Source: Sphingobacteriales bacterium (lineage in GTDB: Bacteria; Bacteroidota; Bacteroidia; Sphingobacteriales; Sphingobacteriaceae). Taken from it: a DNA stretch of 48,265 bases. The DNA is taken from positions 1 through 48,265 of the forward strand of contig JAQBOG010000030.1 of the NCBI GenBank assembly GCA_028288165.1. Reading direction: 5' to 3'. The notes beneath the pieces are model-generated. The model saw nothing but the letters and a program-made list of their open reading frames with translations. It searched no databases and was not told the origin of the DNA. Made by a program: the position numbers and the translations under genes. Below, in pieces: positions 16,971 to 27,687 of this stretch; position 1 is the first letter of the stretch, and each line of letters begins with the position of its first letter.

Positions 16971-18209
16971 ATGCAACCAACTGAATTACTGCCACATTTG
17001 TTTAGAACAGAATACAGAAAAATAACTTCTGTACTGTGTAAACTGTTTGGGATAGAATATATTGAAGTAGCAGAAGATATTGTTAGCGAAACTTTTCTGG
17101 CGGCCGCCGAATTATGGGGAATGAAAGGATTACCCGAAAATCCTACCGCATGGTTATACAGCGTTTCTAAAAATAAAACCCGAAATTATTTGAAGCGCAA
17201 TCAGCTTTTTGCCCAAAAAATTTCAGAACAAATAACTCAGAGTCTCGAGCTTACAAGAGAAATAGAAATTGATTTGTCAGTGAAAAACATCAACGACAGT
17301 CAACTAGCCATGATTTTTGCCGTTTGTAACCCGTGCATCCCCATAGAAGCACAAATTGGCTTGGCTCTGAACTTACTTTGCGGTTTTGGTGTAGATGAAA
17401 TTGCCAGTGCTTTTCTTACCAATAAGGAAGTAATCTATAAACGACTTCAACGAGCCAAACAAAAACTAAAAGCAGAAAAAATAAAAATAGAACAACCTAC
17501 TAAAACAGAAATAAACAACCGATTACCAACTGTTTTAACCACATTATATTTGCTTTTTAATGAGGGTTATTATTCCACATCTCAAAACAAAATTTTAAGA
17601 AAAGAACTTTGCCTGGAGGCGATGCGGCTTAATTATCTGTTGGTAGAAAATGAGATTACCAATCAGCCTCCAGCCAATGCCTTGCTCTCCTTAATGTGTT
17701 TTCATTCTTCGAGGTTTGAAGCCAGGGTAAACGAAAGCGGTGAAAATATTTTGTATGAAGACCAAGACCCGAACCTTTGGAACAAAGAAATAATTGAGAA
17801 AGGCACTGAATTCCTAAACATTGCATTCAAAAACAGCGTGGTAACCAAATATCATTTAGAAGCAGGTATTGCGTATTGCCACACCCAAAAAGAAGATAGC
17901 AAGCAAAAATGGGAAACGATCTTACAATTGTATAATCAGCTTTTGCAAATAGAATATTCGCCTATAATTGCCCTGAATAGAACGTACGCACTTGCCAAAG
18001 CCCAAGGAAAGAAGGAAGCAATTATAGAAGCTGAAAAATTAAATCTGACCACTAACCATTTGTATTATTCTTTACTTGGCAACCTTTATACAGATTTAGA
18101 TAATGCCAAGGCTCTCAAGTATTTGGAAACGGCCTTGGCACTTGTACACTCCCTTGAAGACCGTATGATCATTACTAAGAATATTGATCGAATAACCGCA
18201 AAGCCTTAA
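16971..18209 (+). CDS. ECF-type RNA polymerase sigma factor (ECF42, DUF6596)
   Basis: About 412 residues from the ATG at 16971 (M-Q-P-T-E-L-L-P-H-L-F-R). The earlier in-frame ATG at 16923 would translate the terminator hairpin. Sigma region 2 lies at about 10-80 (E-D-I-V-S-E-T-F ... N-P-T-A-W-L-Y) and region 4 at about 115-170 (G-F-G-V-D-E-I-A-S-A-F ... R-L-Q-R-A-K). The long C-terminal extension begins with T-L-Y-L-L-F-N-E-G-Y-Y-S and ends in TPR-like helices, which is diagnostic of ECF42. In that group the extension replaces an anti-sigma factor as the control element, and YCII/DGPF genes are neighbours and probable targets, as here. Confidence 0.9.
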   Translation: MQPTELLPHLFRTEYRKITSVLCKLFGIEYIEVAEDIVSETFLAAAELWGMKGLPENPTAWLYSVSKNKTRNYLKRNQLFAQKISEQITQSLELTREIEIDLSVKNINDSQLAMIFAVCNPCIPIEAQIGLALNLLCGFGVDEIASAFLTNKEVIYKRLQRAKQKLKAEKIKIEQPTKTEINNRLPTVLTTLYLLFNEGYYSTSQNKILRKELCLEAMRLNYLLVENEITNQPPANALLSLMCFHSSRFEARVNESGENILYEDQDPNLWNKEIIEKGTEFLNIAFKNSVVTKYHLEAGIAYCHTQKEDSKQKWETILQLYNQLLQIEYSPIIALNRTYALAKAQGKKEAIIEAEKLNLTTNHLYYSLLGNLYTDLDNAKALKYLETALALVHSLEDRMIITKNIDRITAKP

Positions 18210-18232
18210 GTTGGCACTGACACGAGCAGCTA

Positions 18233-18931
18233 ATGAAAAATCAGACTTTTGGACATAAAGTGGTTTCTTTCTTTTTAACGAAGATCATTATCGGTATTGC
18301 TGCGGTTGGTGGGATGGTGGCCTTAGTAGAATGGTTAGGAAGATTATTCCTTGAAAACACCCCATTACACAATCATTCAATAAACATAATCATTAGTATT
18401 TCTGATGCAGCTATATCCTTGGTTACTTACATTATATTTTTTAATGCTTTCGAAAACCGACGAATTAACGAATTGAGCGCATCTTCATTTGGTAAAAATG
18501 CACTCCTTGGTTTTACAACGGGTTTCCTTTTACAATCAGTTTCCATTCTGTTTATCTATTTAGCTGGTGGATATTTGATAATAAGTATAAATCCCATTTC
18601 TCATTTGATACCAGCGTTCAATACAGCGATTACTGCCGGATTTGTTTCTGAAATCGTAATTCGTGGTATATTTTTTCGTTTAATTGAAGAGAAGTTCGGA
18701 ACTAAAATAGCTCTACTGATTATAACTTTAGTATTTGCATCAGCGCATTTAAACGTTGCCGATGCAACTATACTTTCAATTTTTTCAACCGCTATGCAAG
18801 CCGGGTTTTTAATTTCTGCTTCGTACGTTTTTACCAGGAGTTTGTGGTTTGTAATTTTCTTTCATTTCGCGTGGGATTTTGTCGAACCCGGTATTTTTGG
18901 AGCGATTAATACAGGCAATACCATAGCGTAA
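18233..18931 (+). CDS. CPBP-family intramembrane metalloprotease (CAAX/Abi type)
   Basis: 232 residues with about six to seven hydrophobic helices. The three family motifs are present: V-S139-E140-I-V-I-R144-G-I-F-F-R, A-S-A-H172-L-N, and F-F-H211-F-A-W-D-F. In the usual E-E-x-x-x-R motif the first glutamate is a serine here, so catalysis could be altered. Such proteins cleave or bind prenylated or membrane-embedded substrates. The gene starts 23 bases after the sigma factor and may be read through from it; a functional tie is not evident. Confidence 0.82.
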   Translation: MKNQTFGHKVVSFFLTKIIIGIAAVGGMVALVEWLGRLFLENTPLHNHSINIIISISDAAISLVTYIIFFNAFENRRINELSASSFGKNALLGFTTGFLLQSVSILFIYLAGGYLIISINPISHLIPAFNTAITAGFVSEIVIRGIFFRLIEEKFGTKIALLIITLVFASAHLNVADATILSIFSTAMQAGFLISASYVFTRSLWFVIFFHFAWDFVEPGIFGAINTGNTIA

Positions 18932-19433
18932 AGTTTGCTTACAACTAAAATAAAAGGGCCTTCCTTTTTAACCGGAGGTGAAGCCGGTCCTCAAAACTCC
19001 ATACAAGCACTATAATTTGCATAATTCTTTGCTTATTATTTTTAAGATTGGCAAACCGAAACAAGGCTTTCATTAAACTGTATCCCAAACAGGCTAAATT
19101 TTAAAGCAGCTTAAGCAGGAAAAAATTGTAAATAACGGTTCAATTCCATTTAAACGGCTACGTGGACTAGATTTATTTATTTTGTCCTTACTGTCTTACA
19201 ATTCCTATTACTTGTAATAAAGGTCAATTAATGTCGTTGTTATTTAACTTCTTAATAGTAAATAGCAGATTTTCTGTTTGTACGCGTCTTTTAACTGCAT
19301 ATTATTTATTTATAATAAATTATGTTATTGTTTGGTGGCTTTTTTTACAAAATTTTTAAAACTGCCTTTTTGCAAACCTTCTGTCTGCCTAGAACGTAAA
19401 ATCGCTTGTTATACGTTTACTCACCGGAAAGAT
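18932..19433. other. Intergenic region before the hybrid sensor kinase
   Basis: About 500 AT-rich bases with no supported gene. The kinase frame is open from 19278, but residues before the ATG at 19434 do not look like protein. No clean terminator or TAnnTTTG box could be assigned. Confidence 0.4.
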
Positions 19434-22400
19434 ATGTGGAGCAGATATAAATTCCCATCGATACTAATTTTTCTTTTTCTTCTATCCACATCTGTTATCG
19501 CTCAAAACTCCGAGTATAAATTTAAGCACTTAACTACGGAAGATGGTTTATCGCAAAATAGTGTTTCTTGTATTTTAAAGGATAGCTACGGGTTGATGTG
19601 GTTTGGAACTGAAGAGGGTTTGAACAAATATGATGGATATACGTTTACTGTTTACAGGCATAATTCCAAAAAACCGGGCAGCATTTCTTCTAATTTTATA
19701 AAAGCAATTTATCAAGACCAGCAGAATAATGTATGGATCGGTACAGATGGAGGAGGCCTAAGCTTGTATGATCGAAAAACGGATACATTCATCAACTATC
19801 TATCAAAGGCATCAAATGCAACAACTTTGAGCGATAACCGCATTTATTCTATTTTTGAAGATAGTAAAGGAACATTTTGGGTTGGAACATTTTCTGGTTT
19901 AAATACATTGAATGTGGCAACCAGAAAATTCAAAAGATTTGATGATCTCATGCCGCTTTTTAAAGGCACATTTAAATCGAAAATCTCCGTAATATCGGAA
20001 GACAGTAATTCAAACTTATGGATTGGTACTGATAAAGGTCTGATTGTATATAACAGAAAAAATAATGCCTTAGCCAGGTATTTAAGTTGGCCGAACGAAA
20101 AAGGCAGTTTAAGCAATGATGATATTAAGGCGATTGCAGAGGATGACAAAAAAAATATATGGATTGGCACCAATGGAGGAGGCATAAATTTATACAACAA
20201 GAACACAAACACGTTCTCTACAATTAAACATCAGGATAACAATTTAGCGAGTTTAGGTAATGATGTGGTTAATTGCATTACCAAGGGTGATAATAACCAG
20301 TTATGGGTTGGCTTAGATAATTCCCTTGACTTATTTGATACCAAAGGCCAATCGTTTACGCATTTTACCGAGAATTCTGGGATTAGTAACAATCTGAACA
20401 ACAATTACATTTATTCGCTATACAACGATGATAAAGGTATTTTATGGATTGGCACTTCTTCTGGTGGGATCAATAAATACGACAAAAATCTTCCGTTCTT
20501 TAATCATTTCCGAGATAATTCGGGTAATTCAAATTATAACACGGTTTGGTCATTTACCGAAAGTAATGATGGTAATTTCTGGCTTGGTACGGATGCCGGC
20601 TTAGTTTATTTGAATAAATCTACCGGTGTTTCCACGTATTATAAACACGATTCGGCTAATAAAAAAAACATATCAAGTAATGTGATTTCCACTCTTTTAC
20701 GGAGTAAAATCGGCAACAAAATTTGGATTGGCACCAGTACAGGATTAGATCAGCTGGATGAAAATACGAGATCGATAACTCACATTAAATTTAGCACCGG
20801 AGAAAATATCCAAAAGGTGTATTCACTTTTAGAAGATAAAAAAGGAAACCTATGGATTGGAACCAGAAACGGTTTATATCAAAAAAACCGGCTCACAAAC
20901 CTGGTTGTTAATTATAAACATGATCCTAAAAAAACGAATACCCTTGTTAGCGATGATGTGCAGGCCTTGGCAGAAGATAGAAGTGGGAACATTTTTATCG
21001 GGTACAAAAATAATGGTTTAAGTAAGTATAATCCTAACAGTAAAACCTTCACTCATTTTACTGCTGAAAATAGTAATCTTTGCAGTGATCAGGTAAGTAA
21101 TTTATTTATCGATCTTAAAAATAACGTTTGGATAGGTTCTTTAGATGCGGGCTTCAGTGTGCTGGATACTAAAACAAATTTGATAGAAAGCTTTTCTGAA
21201 GACAATGGCTTGATTAATAACGTGGTTAATTTTTTAATTAATGATAAGAAAGGATTCATCTGGATAAGCACTAACCGTGGAATTGTAAGATTTAATCCAA
21301 CTACTAAAACATTTAGAAATTATGGTGTTTATAATGGTCTGCAAAGTTTAGAATTTAATGTAGGTGCCGGATACAAAACAAGGCATGGAGAGATACTTCT
21401 AGGAGGGGTGAACGGGTTCAATATGTTTAATCCCCAATATGTAGCTCAAAACAATAATGTGCCGCCTGTTATTATTACTGATTTTCAACTTTCCAATCAA
21501 AAATTAATAATTGGAGCGAAGGAATCACCTCTAAAACAAAGCATTACCTTAACTCATGAGCTTGAGCTAGCTTATAATCAATCATCTTTTAGTATAGAGT
21601 TTGCTGCGCTTGATTATACCTCACCTCAAAATAATCAGTTTGCTTATAAGCTAGTTGGATTTGATACCGATTGGAATTATATCGGAACCAAGCGGATGGC
21701 AACATATACAAACTTAAATCCGGGAGAGTACACATTTATTGCAAAAGCAGCTAATAATGATGGCCTGTGGAACAATGAAGGTACTTCGTTTAAAATTATA
21801 ATTTCCCCGCCATTCTGGCTTACCTGGTGGTTTAAAACCATCGCTTTTTTAATAATATCTGGAAGTGTTTATCGGGTTTATTTATACCGGATCAATATTG
21901 TTGAACACCAAAAAGAGGCGCTCGAAATTAAGGTAGCTGAACGAACCCAGGAGGTTCTATTACAATCAGAAGAATTGCATGTGCAGGCTGAAGAACTTAA
22001 AGTGCAATCTGAACATCAGCAATCATTGTATAAGGAATTGCAGCTACAATCAGAAGAATTGCAAGCCCAATCTGGTGAGCTTTTAGAGAAAACAGAATAC
22101 TTAGAAACACTAAACATTGAACTACATAAGGAGCGTGAAAAAGCTGATGAGGCAAATCAAGCTAAAAGTATATTTCTAGCCACCATGTCACATGAAATCC
22201 GTACGCCAATGAATGGGGTAATTGGGATGGCATCATTACTGGGAGAAACTAAGTTGGATCATGAACAGCATGATTACTTAAAGAGTATTCGCAATAGTGG
22301 CGAAGCCCTCTTAGTTGTCATTAATGATATTTTAGATTTTTCTAAGATCGAATCCGGAAACATGGAACTGGAAAATCGCGACTTTGATCTTCGAAAAATT

Positions 22401-23696
22401 GTAGAAGATGTGTTGGACCTATTTGCTGCAAAAGCGGCTAATCAGCGTTTAGATCTGGTATACCGAATGGGTTCAAATGTTCCTGAACACATCATCGGAG
22501 ATGGATTGCGCTTACGCCAGATATTGTTGAACTTGGTGAGTAATGCGATGAAATTTACTCATGTCGGACAAGTATTTTTAAATATTACGGTTAACGAATC
22601 AGAAGGAGAAAATATAGATTTAAGATTTGATGTGACTGATAGCGGAATAGGGATTCCACAAGACAAATTATCGCGGTTGTTTAAGGCATTTTCGCAAGTG
22701 GATTCGTCCACCACCCGGAAATACGGCGGTACGGGTTTGGGGTTGATTATTAGCGAGCGCTTAATTCAGTTGATGGGTGGCAGCATACAAGTAGAAAGTG
22801 AGGTTGGCTTAGGAACCACCTTTAGTTTTAACATAAAGAGTGCCGTTGGTGATAAAAAACAATCAATAAATAACTTAACACTTTCGTCTATAAGTGGAAA
22901 AAAAGTGCTGGTGATTGATGATAATAGCGTTAATCTGGTTATGCTGGGTGCTAAGTTAAAATCGGTAAACATGCTTCCAACTTTAGCTTTGTCGGGCAAA
23001 CAAGCTTTGGAAATTTTATCCGTTTCGGCCGACTTTCAATTAATAATTACGGATATGCTAATGCCAAATATGGATGGTGTTGAGTTGGCTCAAAATATTC
23101 GATTGAACTATCCTAAGATCCCGATTATTCTAATGAATTCTATTGGTGAAGATATTGGCGCTGAATATCCTTACCTCTTTGATTCTGTGATAGCAAAACC
23201 AATAAAGAAAGCGCCATTTTTGAACCAGGTTTTGGCCATTTTAGATCCAAACGGTTTAAAAGCACCAAAGGTGAAAGAACAACAATCCATTTTATCAGAA
23301 AACTTTGCGAATACCTATCCTTTAAGTATCCTGTTGGCAGAGGATAATATGATCAATCAAAAGCTGGCTTTAAGGGTATTGAGTAAGCTCGGATACGAAC
23401 CTCATTTAGCTAAAAACGGAAAAGAGGCTGTAGAAATGCTACAAGAGCATTCGTATCAAGTGATTTTAATGGATATTCAAATGCCAGAAATGGATGGTTT
23501 CGAAGCAACAAAGTACATTCGATCTAATCATGTTTATCAGCCAGTAATTATTGCAATGACAGCCAATGCGCTTCCCGAAGATCGTGCAGAATGCATCAAG
23601 GCAGGTATGAACGATTATATCTCAAAGCCTTTCAATCTCGAAACTTTGATAGGCATACTTCAGGAAACTGCCGAAAGTATAAATGTTACTACTTGA
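19434..23696 (+). CDS. Hybrid two-component sensor kinase with double propeller (HTCS-like)
   Basis: 1420 residues from the ATG at 19434, which gives a proper signal peptide (M-W-S-R-Y-K ... V-I-A-Q). About 14 propeller repeats with W-I-G-T/W-F-G-T cores (residues 30-720) form two seven-bladed sensors. A Y_Y_Y domain at about 725-790, a membrane helix near 795-820 and a coiled coil with repeated Q-S-E-E-L follow. Next are HisKA with H920 ([10 protein letters not shown]), HATPase at about 960-1140 (G-T-G-L-G-L), a receiver with D1207 and a second receiver with D1347 and D-Y-I-S-K-P. Classical HTCS proteins end in an AraC DNA-binding domain; this one does not, so it must signal through another protein. 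It probably senses a periplasmic ligand. Confidence 0.92.
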   Translation: MWSRYKFPSILIFLFLLSTSVIAQNSEYKFKHLTTEDGLSQNSVSCILKDSYGLMWFGTEEGLNKYDGYTFTVYRHNSKKPGSISSNFIKAIYQDQQNNVWIGTDGGGLSLYDRKTDTFINYLSKASNATTLSDNRIYSIFEDSKGTFWVGTFSGLNTLNVATRKFKRFDDLMPLFKGTFKSKISVISEDSNSNLWIGTDKGLIVYNRKNNALARYLSWPNEKGSLSNDDIKAIAEDDKKNIWIGTNGGGINLYNKNTNTFSTIKHQDNNLASLGNDVVNCITKGDNNQLWVGLDNSLDLFDTKGQSFTHFTENSGISNNLNNNYIYSLYNDDKGILWIGTSSGGINKYDKNLPFFNHFRDNSGNSNYNTVWSFTESNDGNFWLGTDAGLVYLNKSTGVSTYYKHDSANKKNISSNVISTLLRSKIGNKIWIGTSTGLDQLDENTRSITHIKFSTGENIQKVYSLLEDKKGNLWIGTRNGLYQKNRLTNLVVNYKHDPKKTNTLVSDDVQALAEDRSGNIFIGYKNNGLSKYNPNSKTFTHFTAENSNLCSDQVSNLFIDLKNNVWIGSLDAGFSVLDTKTNLIESFSEDNGLINNVVNFLINDKKGFIWISTNRGIVRFNPTTKTFRNYGVYNGLQSLEFNVGAGYKTRHGEILLGGVNGFNMFNPQYVAQNNNVPPVIITDFQLSNQKLIIGAKESPLKQSITLTHELELAYNQSSFSIEFAALDYTSPQNNQFAYKLVGFDTDWNYIGTKRMATYTNLNPGEYTFIAKAANNDGLWNNEGTSFKIIISPPFWLTWWFKTIAFLIISGSVYRVYLYRINIVEHQKEALEIKVAERTQEVLLQSEELHVQAEELKVQSEHQQSLYKELQLQSEELQAQSGELLEKTEYLETLNIELHKEREKADEANQAKSIFLATMSHEIRTPMNGVIGMASLLGETKLDHEQHDYLKSIRNSGEALLVVINDILDFSKIESGNMELENRDFDLRKIVEDVLDLFAAKAANQRLDLVYRMGSNVPEHIIGDGLRLRQILLNLVSNAMKFTHVGQVFLNITVNESEGENIDLRFDVTDSGIGIPQDKLSRLFKAFSQVDSSTTRKYGGTGLGLIISERLIQLMGGSIQVESEVGLGTTFSFNIKSAVGDKKQSINNLTLSSISGKKVLVIDDNSVNLVMLGAKLKSVNMLPTLALSGKQALEILSVSADFQLIITDMLMPNMDGVELAQNIRLNYPKIPIILMNSIGEDIGAEYPYLFDSVIAKPIKKAPFLNQVLAILDPNGLKAPKVKEQQSILSENFANTYPLSILLAEDNMINQKLALRVLSKLGYEPHLAKNGKEAVEMLQEHSYQVILMDIQMPEMDGFEATKYIRSNHVYQPVIIAMTANALPEDRAECIKAGMNDYISKPFNLETLIGILQETAESINVTT

Positions 23697-23936
23697 GGGA
23701 GTTAGACTTCTTTGATATCGAATAGCGTGACAGATTGATTAGGAAAATGATGGGATAGCTTTCATTGATCTGTAGAGAGAGGAGGAATAGAGAAAAGACG
23801 AAGTATCGGTTTAGCTAATTCAACTCTATCTAACTTATTATATATCACTTCTTCTATACATTTTTTCTAATAAGAGAGAAGCCCCTAATAACAGGGTCAT
23901 TAAAAACGCGATGCCTTGAAATTAATTAAACGATTG

Positions 23937-25505
23937 TTACTTTGCGTCAATCGAGCGAATCCATCCAGCACCTTTAAGAAATTGAATCAGTTGGGGATCT
24001 TTGGTCGACAGGGCCGGGAGCCAGTAGCCGAGTCGTTTGCGATTCCACCAAAGGGCTTGCGGATTGCCCGGCTTAGCAAACGTATATCGATATTGGGTTG
24101 CCCGGATATATCTCGGCGGCTTGTTGGGAAAAGGATTGCCAGCAAATAAACTGATAGCATCCGGGTCATTATGAAGAAGTTTCCAGACCAGGTTTAGTGT
24201 CCATGGATATTCGTTGGGAGTAGCCATGGCAGCAAACCACATTTGCCAATCTAAACGTAACTGATAAGGGGCAATTTGCGGCGGCTGATCTTTCAATGAT
24301 ACAGGCAGACCCTTGTAGATATAAGGTTTCCAATTGGCTTCGTTGTCTGGATTTTCATCCATTGTCCCTTCGAAAACCACATTCAAACGTTCCTTTCCTA
24401 CAGTTCCGAATGCGCCATACGTATTTACGAGGTCAAACGGATCGAACGAGGTATTCATGATTTGGCCAGGTGATAGCATGTTCAATGCGGGCCGAATACT
24501 AAGGAGTGCAATAAGGGCGGTTACTATCCAAGCAGTAGTTAACATATGTTTTGATTCTTTCGCCTCATGAGCCGCGATTTTAGCTTTTAGAACAAATATT
24601 TTGGGAAGTATTCTGGACCAAAAACCGTCGTCTAAACAGGCCAAAGCAGGAATAATTGTAAGCCAGTTCAAAAACGAAAGGTTGCCGCTGATGATGATGT
24701 TGATTTGAAATATTATAATTACTGAGCCAGCAATGTGACGAGCATGTCTGGGCCAGAACACGAACAATGGTGCCGCAAGCTCTGCCAGCCAGTTAAACCA
24801 TACTCCAATTTTTAACATGGTATGCGGCAGAAAATGGAGCCAGCGGCTTATCGGACCCGGGATTGGCTGTGTTTCAAAATGGTAGTACAGGGCTGTGCCA
24901 TTACGCCATATTTCGTCTCCGCGGAATTTAATTAAGCCAGCACCGAACATAATCCGGAAGGTTAACCACCGGAATAAAAAAATGATAGGGAAGGGTGGAG
25001 GTTGTGAGGGAAATGGACGCAGATCGAGCAGTGGACAAAGAAAGATGGCAAGAAAACCGGTTTCGGTGAGTTGAATTTCCCAGCCGTATCCATACCATTC
25101 TTGCCCAACGTGAACAAAAGACATGTATAGAAACCAAAGTACGGCGAGCAATATGGAGTTTGCGTAACCTGCTACTACTACACACGAAAGCACAAACCCA
25201 ATCCAAGCAACCGTTAAAAGAGTGGCATCAGAATGACCGAGCCAAAATATGGAGGGCAGTCGCAAAAAGCTAGCTCCAGGAGAACCGAGGGCAGTGCTCA
25301 CCTGTTTTAGGTATATTTCTACCGGAAGCAAACCGTTTGACCCTATCAAGGGAATTATCTGATTAATCGCCACTAAGAAAGCAATGGCGTAGACAATTCC
25401 GAGGAGACGAAGAATGACAAAACGAGTAAGCCAATAAGTCGGCGAGGTATTTTCCTTGGGCCAAGCAGGTGGAAGTTTGCTATCCGTTTTGCTAATCACG
25501 TTCAT
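23937..25505 (-). CDS. Lipase maturation factor (LMF1) family membrane protein
   Basis: 522 residues. Many hydrophobic helices occupy residues 30-350, including W-L-T-R-F-V-I-L-R-L-L-G. The soluble C-terminal part has the family's conserved L-R-L-D-W-Q-M-W-F-A-A-M and later N-P-F-P-N-K-P-P-R-Y-I-R-A, Y-R-Y-T-F and W-W-N-R-K. In animals LMF1 helps lipases fold in the ER. Bacterial homologues are membrane proteins of unproven function. It is somewhat GC-richer than neighbouring genes, which may hint at transfer. It stands alone, divergent from the next gene and convergent with the kinase. Confidence 0.88.
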   Translation of the reverse strand: MNVISKTDSKLPPAWPKENTSPTYWLTRFVILRLLGIVYAIAFLVAINQIIPLIGSNGLLPVEIYLKQVSTALGSPGASFLRLPSIFWLGHSDATLLTVAWIGFVLSCVVVAGYANSILLAVLWFLYMSFVHVGQEWYGYGWEIQLTETGFLAIFLCPLLDLRPFPSQPPPFPIIFLFRWLTFRIMFGAGLIKFRGDEIWRNGTALYYHFETQPIPGPISRWLHFLPHTMLKIGVWFNWLAELAAPLFVFWPRHARHIAGSVIIIFQINIIISGNLSFLNWLTIIPALACLDDGFWSRILPKIFVLKAKIAAHEAKESKHMLTTAWIVTALIALLSIRPALNMLSPGQIMNTSFDPFDLVNTYGAFGTVGKERLNVVFEGTMDENPDNEANWKPYIYKGLPVSLKDQPPQIAPYQLRLDWQMWFAAMATPNEYPWTLNLVWKLLHNDPDAISLFAGNPFPNKPPRYIRATQYRYTFAKPGNPQALWWNRKRLGYWLPALSTKDPQLIQFLKGAGWIRSIDAK

Positions 25506-25839
25506 TTACAAGCATTATTTAGGCATATGAGTCCATGAAATGAGACTCAATATTTACAAAAATTGAACCTAAACCACTGAAAAAAGGAAAGGTAAATACG
25601 TGACATTGATAGTAGGATGAGTGTATTTACTACATCTGGGAAGGTTAATAGCTTACGGCAAGATGTGTAATAAGAATGACTGATTGTGGATGCTTTTAAC
25701 AGATAACGTAAATGGATGATATCCGACAAAGGTTTTAAAAAAGGAATGGTGGATGATGAAACAGTCTAAAGAGAACATACGGAAACTCGTAAATGAAAGA
25801 TCACTTTTTCATGTACATTCGTGAGTCAATAACCAGATA
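25506..25839. other. Divergent intergenic region
   Basis: About 330 bases between the minus-strand LMF-like gene and the plus-strand esterase pseudogene. It should hold promoters for both, but no clear TAnnTTTG box was found. The 60-codon minus frame here has no support. Confidence 0.4.
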
Positions 25840-26641
25840 ATGAAGATTAGATTTCATTTTTTAACAGTTGTATTTCTGTTAACTAGAAGCGTTTTCAATA
25901 ACGTGGAAGCACAAAGCAAATTCACTCCTAAACTTGATTTGTATATTTTAGTTGGTCAATCAAATATGGCGGGCCGGGCACCACTGCCAAGTGATGGTAA
26001 AAACGAGGGCGACAGCCATGTTTTAATGTTTACAAAAGATAGCCAATGGGTGCTTGCTAAGCATCCGCTTCATTTTGATAAACCTAAAACTGTAGGTGCA
26101 GGGCCCGGCTTATCGTTTGGTATCAAAATGGCTAAAGCAAATAGGAAAGCAATAATTGGCCTTATCCCTTGCGCTGTGGGTGGTACAAAAATTGAACTTT
26201 GGATTCCTGGTGCGTTTGATGCTGTTACAAATACTCATCCTTATGACGATGCCGAGAAACGAATTAAAGCAGCCATGAAATATGGCGTTATTAAAGGAAT
26301 TATTTGGCACCAGGGAGAATCAAACAGCAATCCTGTTGATGCGCTTAATTACCTGGATAAGTTGATTGTTTTAATTAACCGGCTTCGTGAAGTGAGTAAC
26401 AACAACAAGGTGCCCCTTTATAGCTGGCGAACTTGGAAGGTACAAGCTGGTTTACAATAATATAAATGTGCAATTAGCGCTTCTTCCGAAAAAGGTTCCG
26501 TATACAGCGCTGGTAACATCAGCGGGGTTGGTAGATAAAGGAGATACCACACATTTTGATAAAAAATCTGCCGACAGACTAGGCAAAAGGTTTGCAATAC
26601 AAATGCTGAAGGTGCAAAAGAGTTTGAAGAGGAGTAACTGA
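25840..26641 (+). pseudogene. SGNH/sialate O-acetylesterase-like protein, frameshifted
   Basis: The first frame gives 206 residues: signal peptide, D-L-Y-I-L-V-G-Q-S41-N-M-A-G with the nucleophile serine, G-L-I-P-C-A-V-G-G-T and I-I-W-H-Q-G-E-S-N. It then runs into a stop at 26460. In the +1 frame, from the CCCC at 26413-26416, the protein continues P-F-I-A-G-E-L-G-R-Y, L-L-P-K-K-V-P-Y-T-A-L-V-T and finally G-D-T-T-H-F-D to a stop at 26639-26641. Removing one C restores about 266 residues, the normal family length. The catalytic D-x-x-H lies beyond the break, so the short form should be inactive. The substrate would be an acetylated carbohydrate. A sequencing error is possible. Confidence 0.85.
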
Positions 26642-26809
26642 TTTGAGTTGAATTAAAAGCTTTAATGCAGGTGTTTCGGTTTGTTAAAACATTTCAATGG
26701 GAATGGAGTTATATTTCTTTTTAGTCATTTTATCACAATAATATCATACCAGCTTAACATAAAAAATAAAAGGATTAATTATATTAGAATAGACCTAACT
26801 GTACCCTCT

Positions 26810-27184
26810 GTGAAAAAAAGAATTTTAATTTTAGATGATGATCATGATACGTTACTTGTTCTTAAAGACAGCTTGACAGTCGCTGGTTTCGAGGTGATGG
26901 ATCTTTATTATAGCGATCACCTTCCTCATTTAATTGAAGAGTTTAAGCCTAATCTTTTACTTTTAGACTATATATTGTTCGGTGAAAATGGGGGAGATAT
27001 TTGTACAAACATTAAACACGATCCAAAAACGAAGGATTTGCCTATAGTGTTAATGTCTGGTTATCCACGTTTAAGCGAAACCATGGGTAACTACGGATGT
27101 AATGCAATGATTGCTAAGCCCTTTGATCTAGATCAGTTAATAAAGGTCTTAAATAACGTATTAGATAAGGTGATGATTAATTGA
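26810..27184 (+). CDS. Single-domain response regulator (receiver only)
   Basis: About 124 residues. No ATG fits. GTG at 26810 gives the family-typical M-K-K-R-I-L-I-L-D-D-D, while the frame open from a TTG at 26681 adds residues unlike a receiver. The acidic pocket is D9-D10-D11, the phospho-acceptor is D53 (L-L-L-L-D-Y), and the K-P pair follows in M-I-A-K-P-F-D. There is no output domain, so it acts by protein contact in a phosphorelay. No kinase is adjacent. The hybrid sensor 3 kb upstream, which lacks a DNA-binding output, is a conceivable but unproven partner. Confidence 0.85.
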   Translation: MKKRILILDDDHDTLLVLKDSLTVAGFEVMDLYYSDHLPHLIEEFKPNLLLLDYILFGENGGDICTNIKHDPKTKDLPIVLMSGYPRLSETMGNYGCNAMIAKPFDLDQLIKVLNNVLDKVMIN

Positions 27185-27194
27185 TGAGCTAATT

Positions 27195-27614
27195 TTAAGG
27201 TAAAATATTAGTCGCGATGTTAATAGGATTGCTCATAATATTGTGTAAGGGGCATTGATCAGCAACTTTTAGCAAACGATTTCTATCTTCATCAGAGATA
27301 TAACCAGTTATTTGAATATGACGATTTATGTAGGATGTTTGCTGTAAATTACTTTTTACAACATTCATTGAAAGGTTAACGGTTATGGTATCAATATTCC
27401 ATTTTTTACGCTGCGAATACATCTTTAAAGTGATGGCTGTGCAACTTCCCAAACTAGCTAAAAACAATAAAACCGGGTTCATCCCATTATTCGCACCACC
27501 AAGTTCTATAGGTTCGTCAGAAATTATTACATGTCCATCTCCCTTTATTTCAGTGCGATAATTTTCTTGTCCGATTTGAACCGTTATACAAGCTGTACCT
27601 ACGCAATGTTCCAT
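27195..27614 (-). CDS. OsmC-family redox protein
   Basis: 139 residues with the OsmC/Ohr fold signature: N-P-V-L-L-F-L-A-S-L-G-S-C58-T-A-I-T-L-K-M-Y, then the second cysteine in Q-C121-P-L-H-N. The pair reduces organic or fatty-acid hydroperoxides in this family. The C-P-x-H variant belongs to the general OsmC group rather than to Ohr proper. It is convergent with the receiver gene, 10 bases from its end. A DinB-like gene lies upstream on the same strand after 73 bases. Confidence 0.9.
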   Translation of the reverse strand: MEHCVGTACITVQIGQENYRTEIKGDGHVIISDEPIELGGANNGMNPVLLFLASLGSCTAITLKMYSQRKKWNIDTITVNLSMNVVKSNLQQTSYINRHIQITGYISDEDRNRLLKVADQCPLHNIMSNPINIATNILP

Positions 27615-27687
27615 GTATAGAAGTAAGTGGTAAAAAAGGAAGCAAATAAGAGTTTGAAATATGGCTTAACAGCGCTAGATTGATGGG

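Noticed and set aside
19278..19433. 52-residue N-terminal extension of the hybrid kinase
   Set aside because: It would bury the signal peptide behind cysteine- and phenylalanine-rich random sequence; ATG 19434 gives a normal exported protein.
24928..25206. 92-codon minus frame within the LMF-like gene
   Set aside because: It is an out-of-frame shadow of a membrane protein that has clear family motifs in the main frame.
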